A stretch of 13,220 nucleotides of DNA from contig FR881271.1 in assembly GCA_000434735.1 (NCBI GenBank), forward strand, positions 8,816-22,035, read 5' to 3'. Both the position numbers and the translations under genes were made by a program. The stretch is from Bacteroides sp. CAG:530. Lineage in GTDB: Bacteria > Bacteroidota > Bacteroidia > Bacteroidales > Bacteroidaceae. Shown one piece after another: positions 9,201 through 13,220 of the stretch. The notes below the pieces were generated by a model that searched no databases, was not told the origin of the DNA, and was given only the letters and a program-made list of their open reading frames with translations. How positions within the stretch are numbered: the stretch's first letter is position 1; each line of letters starts with the position of its first letter.

Positions 9201-9834
9201 TATCAATCGTGATTTCGTGGAGAAGAATTTTGCTGGTGTCATTAAGAGTATCGAACTGAGAGCAACCGAGTCGTCCGACAGACTAATGCAGTTGCTCATG
9301 TCTATTCATGATTATACTGTAGATAATGCCCTCTCTATAGGCGAACTGAACTTGTTTTCTAATGGAAACCGTGATGAGGTAAACCGCAAGGTGATTGATT
9401 ATCTTAAAGAACTTTCGCATCGGTTGCTGAACGAACCCAACCGATTGGCTGTTTCTCTGGGCGACTCTTTCCGCTTACAGTTCCGTGTGAAAGAGAACGA
9501 CAATGATACCAATTGGGTAGAGCGTATTAATAATGTGGGTTCCGATGGTACAGATATTCTTGTAAAAGCTATGGTTAATATCATGCTTATTAATGTGTTT
9601 AAGAAAAAAGCGGCCCGTAAGAGTGGAGATTTTATAGTGCATTGCATGATGGACGAGATAGGTCGTTTGCATCCCAATAATATTAAAGGTATATTACAGT
9701 TCGCTAATTCGCGCAATATCTACCTTATTAATAGTTCGCCTACATCTTATAATCCTTATGATTATCGGTATACCTATTTGCTGAGTAAGCATGGTGTAAA
9801 AACAAAGGTAGAGAAATTGATGAAACGAATTTAA
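6187..9834 (+). CDS. jetC: Wadjet JetC-like (MukB/MksB-type SMC ATPase)
   Basis: A 1215-residue SMC-like motor protein. The N-terminal head has Walker A GTQGVGKST (30-38). A long coiled coil runs from about 275 to 535, rich in E, K, Q and R. A small globular insert at about 539-605 (LYQWLCNNTSGWEETIGKV, then LFGVKLNLD) is the likely hinge. A second coiled coil spans about 610-1000. The C-terminal head has a signature-like VGSDGTDILVKAM (G1118 onward) and Walker B FIVHCMMDEIG (D1156, catalytic E1157), then a D-loop-like region and LINSSPTSY. All ATPase parts needed are present. In Wadjet, paired JetC heads hydrolyse ATP to extrude DNA loops, probing circle size before JetD cuts. The start at 6187 is right for the family because MKYLNKIIFINSANI begins the first head strand. 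It differs from canonical SMC proteins in having GSDGT rather than LSGGQ. Confidence 0.92.
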   Translation: MKYLNKIIFINSANIPYAEISVDGNVHFTGTQGVGKSTVLRALLFFYNADKQRLGIQQGQKSFDEFYFRQSNSYILYEVMRDNGAYTILVSRYQGRASWRFIDAPYQRDWLIDDNKQVFGDWVKIREHIDKNISVSARIDSGVMFKDIIFGNTHDSKYTRYAIVQSSHYQNIPRSIQNVFLNTKLDADFVKNTIIQSMADEDLPIDLQTYRRLVTGFEREYDEIDCWFRQTREGKYPVRQLALKIAEQGRTISAFDMQLVDLWRMLNYAVNDSEYQIPLLEEENTEVKQNIEKERNREKELSANYNKDKDSLNQELGGKKSKLNEIAEAKKQFELKGIEAMLALAAREESIKQETADKQMLLDDLLKTNASIEEKYKIARDKLDNARQEFVNNQKEAYYKKQDSMQVERNRLDKEKTKSRNQIMEAFDNWRHESDDRLQMLQAERHRAEDAQKELRRWHPKADEIKQVTELLRQLELEEKENAAQQNVVKSRIDQVTTEYDMHEAQLKQASQREQELLEEERTKYSQQITKIDDLLSRLEGSLYQWLCNNTSGWEETIGKVVDEERILYAQGLEPEMDLTSGSLFGVKLNLDCIDAVHRTPDEYRTEKKKLEEQLQQVKHRLAQLPIALEEEIAKLKKKYLSLLNPYRQESTSLKVAAEQIPIKRQNLQNQQHKLEMEEQELIEKEKEVRDRTFYEALLAEQSEKDDREKKENKRKKELRDIELSFNKLSKALDDELRKFKKELESEAVVRNKEYDDQKIQLEEQQKAELAGKGVDVNLLGQYRKAIYELKKLLEKIDKERNTVIQYRLTEQNLFAMEPEIRAAIKDIEQQLIMLRQRYEDKRIRIEKRRLGMEERLKVIQKDLSHRKDGLELYRQMVEHERLVSDSLLSDDKSIPSALDCRQLIAQLRGTVNHKRESIERLKELVVNFNRNFKPQNAFNFNTMPRTDNDYFQIAINLQDFMDNNKIEVFRRRTSEHYKDILGRISTEIGALIKRRSDVDRVILDINRDFVEKNFAGVIKSIELRATESSDRLMQLLMSIHDYTVDNALSIGELNLFSNGNRDEVNRKVIDYLKELSHRLLNEPNRLAVSLGDSFRLQFRVKENDNDTNWVERINNVGSDGTDILVKAMVNIMLINVFKKKAARKSGDFIVHCMMDEIGRLHPNNIKGILQFANSRNIYLINSSPTSYNPYDYRYTYLLSKHGVKTKVEKLMKRI

Positions 9835-9846
9835 TAGAACTAAGAT

Positions 9847-10725
9847 ATGGCTATAAGTGCATCTGTACAGGCTTTGATAGCAGGAGAGCAAGTTGCAGGC
9901 TCAAAGTTGAGTGGCAAGTTGCTTGATGAACTGATGGCAGAAGGTTTGTTGTTGGTTGTTATTCATGGCTCTAGGAAATCATATCGTGCGCGTAATGTTG
10001 AGGCTTTGAAAAGGTATCTTATAGATAAAGACGAGAGCTACCGCATTTTAGAAGTAGATGCGGTAGAGTCTCGTGCTTCGTTGGCTGCAGATACCGGCAA
10101 TTCAAAGTTGGTGACGGTTCGTTCATGTCCTGGTTTCCCTATAAATAGTTACGAACCTATAAATTGCTTGCTAAATGGCGAACATTTTATTGTGAATCCG
10201 CAGGAGGGTAGTTTTTTGTTTGTTACAGATTATGAAAGGTTTATCATTCCGAAAGATGTTGTTGTGATTGGAATAGAGAATATGGAAAACTTTAGACAGA
10301 TTCGTAAGCAAAAGCCATTTTTTGAAGATTATCTAAAATTGCATGGTTTGCCAGAAAAGATAGTTTTTGTGTCTCGCTATCCTCAGTCTTTGGATCTTAG
10401 GAAGTGGCTTGTCTCTATACCTAATTATTATGTTCATTTTGGTGATTTTGATTTGGCTGGGATACATATTTTTCTCTCCGAGTTTCAGAAATACTTAGGA
10501 AAAGAGCGGTCTTCTTTGTTGATTCCACTTGATATTGAGCATCGTCTTAAATTGGGCTCAAGAAAACGATATGATGATCAGAGCAGTCATTTTAAGGATC
10601 TTTGTTCTGATAGTAATGATATTCAGCAATTGATAGAGTTTATTCATCGAGAAAGAAAAGGGTATGACCAAGAGGGTTTCATAAAAGATATTCTTACTGA
10701 TGGAGATATTGGCAGCTGCCGTTGA
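9847..10725 (+). CDS. jetD: Wadjet JetD-like Toprim nuclease, compact form
   Basis: JetD is the nuclease of Wadjet, related to the A subunit of topoisomerase VI and Spo11; it cleaves DNA when the JetABC motor stalls on a small circle. The Toprim signature is clear: VVVIGIENMENF (138-149, acidic E144) and YYVHFGDFDLAG (194-205, D200 and D202), which would bind magnesium. A C-terminal YDQEGFI (273-279, E276) matches a motif near the end of JetD proteins, so the protein is probably complete. The N-terminal ~60 residues look like a winged helix (QALIAGEQVAGSKLSGKLLD, then LLLVVIHGSRKSYRARN). At 292 residues it is shorter than the roughly 380-400 usual for the family; the shortfall is upstream of the Toprim domain, where the arm domain normally sits. 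It starts 12 bases after jetC. The stop lies 12 bases from the convergent DUF4186 gene. Confidence 0.85.
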   Translation: MAISASVQALIAGEQVAGSKLSGKLLDELMAEGLLLVVIHGSRKSYRARNVEALKRYLIDKDESYRILEVDAVESRASLAADTGNSKLVTVRSCPGFPINSYEPINCLLNGEHFIVNPQEGSFLFVTDYERFIIPKDVVVIGIENMENFRQIRKQKPFFEDYLKLHGLPEKIVFVSRYPQSLDLRKWLVSIPNYYVHFGDFDLAGIHIFLSEFQKYLGKERSSLLIPLDIEHRLKLGSRKRYDDQSSHFKDLCSDSNDIQQLIEFIHRERKGYDQEGFIKDILTDGDIGSCR

Positions 10726-10737
10726 GAGGCGAATTGC

Positions 10738-11178
10738 TTACAATTGTTTTTCTATCCATGCCATCAGTACGGCTACGGCATATTGCTGTTCTCCCTTGGT
10801 GAGTTCTCGTCCGGCGGGGATGTGATGCCATTTGTAGAAGCATCCTCGGCAACAGCAGCCGGTGGCGTGCTGGGCAAGGAACACTGGATGGCCTCGCATT
10901 GGTGTCTGCTTGCCGTCGTTCGGAATAACGGCTGGAGCGAGTCGTTTGGCGATGAAGTCTTCTGCGTGTCGGCGGATGGTGGGCAAACCTTTCTGGGAGA
11001 TGTACTCTTTGTCTTTCTTTGTCAGATGAAATCGACTGCGGAAGTCGGACTTGGCTAGCCTTGCGAACAGGTCCGTCAAGTCGTACTTTTGGCAGACAGG
11101 AGATTCGAGTTCCTTTTCGTTATCTTCCGCTTCTTCTTGGAATAAGTCTAGTTGTATGTATTTATGTTGTTGGGTCAT
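10738..11178 (-). CDS. DUF4186 family protein
   Basis: A small cytoplasmic protein of 146 residues, recognisable as DUF4186 by its C-terminal half: RSRFHLTKKDKEYI (48-61), GLPTIRRHAEDFI, then GHPVFLAQHATGCCCRGC (96-113) and WHHIPAGRELT. The cysteine cluster C108-C109-C110-C113 and H118-H119 could bind a metal. Biochemical function is unknown. The ATG at 11178 was chosen: it lies 4 bases past the stop of the upstream ferredoxin gene and gives MTQQHKYIQLDLF. A TTG at 11190 in the same frame would add four residues and overlap that gene. The tight spacing suggests co-transcription with the ferredoxin gene. It is convergent with jetD, with only 12 bases between the two stops. Confidence 0.8.
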   Translation of the reverse strand: MTQQHKYIQLDLFQEEAEDNEKELESPVCQKYDLTDLFARLAKSDFRSRFHLTKKDKEYISQKGLPTIRRHAEDFIAKRLAPAVIPNDGKQTPMRGHPVFLAQHATGCCCRGCFYKWHHIPAGRELTKGEQQYAVAVLMAWIEKQL

Positions 11179-11182
11179 AGTT

Positions 11183-11941
11183 TTACACAAACAATTCGTT
11201 CTGCTTCCTGTCGCTGCATAGTGGTTTGAGTCGTTCCACCAGCATGTTGAGTCGTTCGCCTATGCCTCTTGCATGAACGGGACAAACCGAAACGCATCGC
11301 ATGCAGCCTATGCAAAGCTCGTTGTTGTTTCCTTTATGGTTATCAAGAGAGATGGCTCCTGTAGGACACTGACTTGCGCAGGTTCCACAATCTGTGCAAT
11401 TATCGTTAGCGGTAGGGAAGGGGCCTGTGCAACCTTGCTTATAAGGACGGTTGCCCGGTAATGTGAGAGGGGCGAAAGGCTTATTCCCCTTTATTTTTTC
11501 AAGAATAGTTGTTCCGAACGACGCTAATTCTTTGGCATCGATATCATCGGGTCTGCCCGTAGCGTACATACGGCAGATGCTATGTTCTGCAATGGCAGCT
11601 ATAGCCGATATCACTTGGAAGCCAGCTTCTGTAGCCACGTCTTGCATCTCTACCAAAGCATCCTCGTATGCTCTGTTGCCATAAACAGCGATAATCACAC
11701 ATTTGGCTCCGTTGCTGATGACATTTTTCAATCGTTCTGTTGCCAATGCCGGCACACGTCCTGCATATACAGGCATTGAAATCACCACCAAGTCGTCTGC
11801 TTCGATATTTGGATAATTCAGATTCTCTTCTTGTGTGCAAAGCTCTGTAATGGTACTCTCTGCATCGAAACCCTTACAAAGGAATTCACTTGCACGGCAC
11901 GTTCCTCCGGTGGGGCTGAATGTTATTTGGTGTATAGTCAT
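11183..11941 (-). CDS. EFR1-type flavodoxin-ferredoxin fusion protein
   Basis: A 252-residue soluble electron carrier. The N-terminal half is flavodoxin-like: FSPTGGT (8-14) is the FMN phosphate loop, and MPVYAGRVPALA (56-67) and VYGNRAYEDAL (87-97) are the other typical flavin-side loops. The C-terminal part has two 4Fe-4S ferredoxin motifs: C182, C185, C188, C192 (CTDCGTCASQCP) and C210, C213, C216, C220 (CIGCMRCVSVCP). This is the EFR1 family arrangement, common in anaerobes, and suggests electron transfer between flavin and iron-sulfur clusters; the partner enzyme is unknown. DUF4186 follows within 4 bases. A 36-base hairpin lies 23 bases before the ATG, between this gene and bcp. Confidence 0.9.
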   Translation of the reverse strand: MTIHQITFSPTGGTCRASEFLCKGFDAESTITELCTQEENLNYPNIEADDLVVISMPVYAGRVPALATERLKNVISNGAKCVIIAVYGNRAYEDALVEMQDVATEAGFQVISAIAAIAEHSICRMYATGRPDDIDAKELASFGTTILEKIKGNKPFAPLTLPGNRPYKQGCTGPFPTANDNCTDCGTCASQCPTGAISLDNHKGNNNELCIGCMRCVSVCPVHARGIGERLNMLVERLKPLCSDRKQNELFV

Positions 11942-11964
11942 ATTGAATCAGGTGTAAGAATCAT

Positions 11965-12000
11965 TGTCCCCATCAAAGCATTAATGTTCTGATGGGGACA
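11965..12000 (-). other. Perfect 11-bp inverted repeat between bcp and the ferredoxin gene
   Basis: TGTCCCCATCA (11965-11975) and TGATGGGGACA (11990-12000) are exact reverse complements around a 14-base interval that contains the palindrome CATTAATG. The RNA would form a stable GC-rich hairpin 34 bases past the bcp stop and 23 bases before the ferredoxin start. No T-tract follows on either strand, so it is not a standard intrinsic terminator. It could be a factor-assisted terminator, an mRNA processing or stabilising hairpin, or an operator. Confidence 0.5.
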
Positions 12001-12034
12001 ACTGTTACATAGGCATAATCTTTTGTTGTACTGA

Positions 12035-12496
12035 TTATTTATTGATATAATCCAGTATCTGTTCTGCGTGAATCTTGGTCTTGATTTCTTTTGGAGTGAA
12101 AATCTTCTCGATGATTCCATCTTCGTTCACTAGATAAGTGGTGCGAAGAATGCCGATGGTTTTGCGTCCGCAAGCTACTTTCTCTCCCCAGCAACCGAGT
12201 TCCTGTAGAAGGGTAGTCTCTGTATCTGCAATAAGAGGGAACTGCAAACCCTGAGCGTCTGCGAATTTCTTCTGAAGAGCCTGCTTATCCTTGCTCACAC
12301 CGATAATGTCGTAACCGGCAGCTGCAAGTTCTTCCTTATGAGCTTGTAGCGAACAAGCTTCGGCAGTACATCCGCTGGTGTTAGCTTTGGGGTAGCTGTA
12401 AAGTACAATCTTGCGGCCACGATAGTCGCTTGCCTTAATCTCACGTCCGTCTTGGTCGATGCCAAGAACTTCTGGTATTTTATCTCCGATAGTCAT
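12035..12496 (-). CDS. bcp: Thioredoxin-dependent peroxiredoxin, Bcp/PrxQ type
   Basis: A 153-residue cytoplasmic thiol peroxidase that reduces hydrogen peroxide and organic hydroperoxides using thioredoxin. The active-site segment YPKANTSGCTAEACSL carries the PxxxTxxC motif: P36, T40 and peroxidatic C43. C48, five residues later, is the resolving cysteine of the atypical Bcp/PrxQ type. IIGVSKDKQALQKKFA and FPLIAD (76-81 region) are also standard, and length is normal. The usual TPGC is TSGC here, a minor change next to the catalytic cysteine. The ATG at 12496 follows a very A-rich leader, typical of Bacteroidetes. A hairpin 41 bases upstream separates it from the phosphatase gene, so it probably has its own promoter, but no convincing one was found. 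Confidence 0.93.
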   Translation of the reverse strand: MTIGDKIPEVLGIDQDGREIKASDYRGRKIVLYSYPKANTSGCTAEACSLQAHKEELAAAGYDIIGVSKDKQALQKKFADAQGLQFPLIADTETTLLQELGCWGEKVACGRKTIGILRTTYLVNEDGIIEKIFTPKEIKTKIHAEQILDYINK

Positions 12497-12537
12497 GTTT
12501 TTTGTTTTTTAATTGTTGTTCTATTGAATTAAAACAT

Positions 12538-12573
12538 AAAAGTGCCACAAATATTTTAAATTGCGGTACTTTT
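12538..12573 (-). terminator. Imperfect 13-bp stem-loop, probable terminator of the phosphatase gene
   Basis: Arms AAAAGTGCCACAA (12538-12550) and TTGCGGTACTTTT (12561-12573) pair over 13 bp with one mismatch and one G-U pair, around a 10-base AT-rich loop. The A-run and T-run flanks make it look like a bidirectional intrinsic terminator. It would end transcription from the phosphatase gene (stop at 12676). Because it lies only 41 bases before the bcp start codon, it could instead be a regulatory dyad or 5' leader hairpin for bcp. Confidence 0.5.
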
Positions 12574-12675
12574 ACCCGGAAAATCTTCAGAAAACTTTCC
12601 TTTTTTGAATGAATCGTTGTTTTTTTGTGTTTGTCTCGCTTTTAAGCGTCTTAATATCGATAGTAGTAGAGGCAC

Positions 12676-13220
12676 TTATCTTGTGAAGGAAATGGGTTTT
12701 CCTACGCAACCATTAGGAGCTTGCACATGAATCAGTGCTCCGATGGTAGGAGCAATGTCGGTCATGAACGTCCGCTTGGTTGTAGCGCCATGCTTTATGC
12801 CCCATCCCATAAATACCAAAGGAATGTGCGTGTCGTATAGATTCCATGCGCCATGGTCGGTACCCTTCATTCCGTGTGTGTAGAAGTTGGGCTTCAGCAC
12901 AATCTGTATGTCTCCGCTGCGTTCACGGTTGTAACCATTTACGATGCGATATTTTACTTCTTCGGGGATGCTCTCAGTCATTGTCTTTTCCATATCGCAC
13001 GCATACAGTACACATGAGTCTTCCTTCAGAAAATCTACGACTGTCTGCTTTATTTTAGCGAAGTCCAAATGCTGATTCTTGATCACCTCGCGGTTGAAGA
13101 ATACCTGATAATTCATCACGGTCTTTACTAAATCGCCTGTGTTAGGATACTCCTTAGCTAGCACTTCGTTCAGCTTCTTAGCTGCGACACCATCGTCCCA
13201 GTTGCCAGCAGGAATACGGC
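12676..13220 (-). CDS. Alkaline phosphatase superfamily protein (PafA-like), C-terminal part; 5' end outside window
   Basis: The frame is open to the right edge (it enters as RIPAGNWDDGVAAKK...), so the GTG at 13164 is internal and the start lies beyond the window. The visible ~180 residues are the end of an alkaline-phosphatase-superfamily hydrolase: GTDHGAWNLYDTHIPLVFMG includes the metal-binding DHG histidine and the YDTHIPL segment. RTFMTDIAPTIGALI and APNGCVGKPI follow, typical of the last helix and C-terminus of PafA-like enzymes. These are metal-dependent phosphomonoesterases, usually exported in Bacteroidetes. The catalytic Thr/Ser and any signal peptide would be in the missing part, so substrate and location cannot be judged here. 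Transcription runs towards bcp but a stem-loop lies between them. Confidence 0.85.
   Translation of the reverse strand, partial: RIPAGNWDDGVAAKKLNEVLAKEYPNTGDLVKTVMNYQVFFNREVIKNQHLDFAKIKQTVVDFLKEDSCVLYACDMEKTMTESIPEEVKYRIVNGYNRERSGDIQIVLKPNFYTHGMKGTDHGAWNLYDTHIPLVFMGWGIKHGATTKRTFMTDIAPTIGALIHVQAPNGCVGKPISFTR

Noticed and set aside
10711..10720. Palindrome GGCAGCTGCC near the end of jetD
   Set aside because: It is within the coding sequence, has no T-tract, and a single 10-base palindrome is weak evidence for a site.
9847..10725. jetD as a truncated or frameshifted pseudogene
   Set aside because: It has a normal start after jetC, intact Toprim residues and the C-terminal DQE motif at its natural end, with no leftover coding sequence nearby.
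10732..10749. Short AATTG/CAATT hairpin followed by T's between jetD and DUF4186
   Set aside because: A 5-bp AT-only stem is too weak to call a terminator, although some terminator is expected here.
12637..12648. Palindrome CGCTTTTAAGCG downstream of the phosphatase gene
   Set aside because: Short stem with a two-base loop and no T-tract in the direction of transcription; the stem-loop at 12538-12573 is a better terminator.
1..13220. CRISPR array, tRNA, insertion sequence or attachment site
   Set aside because: No regularly spaced repeats, tRNA-like cloverleaf, transposase or paired terminal repeats were seen. Intergenic gaps are short and accounted for.

Overview
The window looks like a chromosomal segment of a Bacteroidales bacterium (Bacteroides/Phocaeicola-like). 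Supporting signs are moderate GC, A-rich leaders without Shine-Dalgarno sequences, at least one good match to the Bacteroidetes -7 promoter element TAnnTTTG, and Bacteroidetes-type families: an SF2 helicase with WG-like repeats, an EFR1-type flavodoxin-ferredoxin, a DUF4186 protein and a PafA-like phosphatase. Genus is inference.

Layout. (1) Bases 1-1766, plus strand: the C-terminal part of a superfamily 2 helicase, cut by the left edge, with a duplicated WG-like repeat region. (2) Bases 1753-1798: a nested hairpin/terminator between convergent genes. (3) Bases 1817-4084, minus strand: a 755-residue protein with a small RING/zinc-like knuckle and a TerD-like domain. (4) Bases 4085-4456: a divergent intergenic region with a multi-helix inverted-repeat element (4110-4203) that reads like a short structured RNA ending in a U-tract, preceded by a TAnnTTTG box, all on the minus strand. 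(5) Bases 4457-10725, plus strand: a four-gene operon with the composition and order of Wadjet (JetABCD/MksFEBG/EptABCD): kleisin-like JetA, KITE-like JetB, SMC-like JetC and Toprim nuclease JetD. The first three overlap and JetD follows after 12 bases. JetD is only 292 residues, shorter than usual. (6) Bases 10738-13220, minus strand: housekeeping or redox genes: DUF4186, EFR1-type ferredoxin, Bcp peroxiredoxin, and the 3' end of an alkaline-phosphatase-family gene cut by the right edge.

How it fits together. The main system is Wadjet, a defence against plasmids. JetABC forms an SMC-type motor that extrudes DNA loops, and JetD cleaves small circular DNA. The operon is visibly more AT-rich than the helicase and RING/TerD genes to its left, which suggests a separately acquired defence cassette. 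The helicase and the RING/TerD gene may be part of the same defence or stress island, but only proximity supports this. The least explained piece of DNA is the structured element between the RING/TerD gene and jetA.
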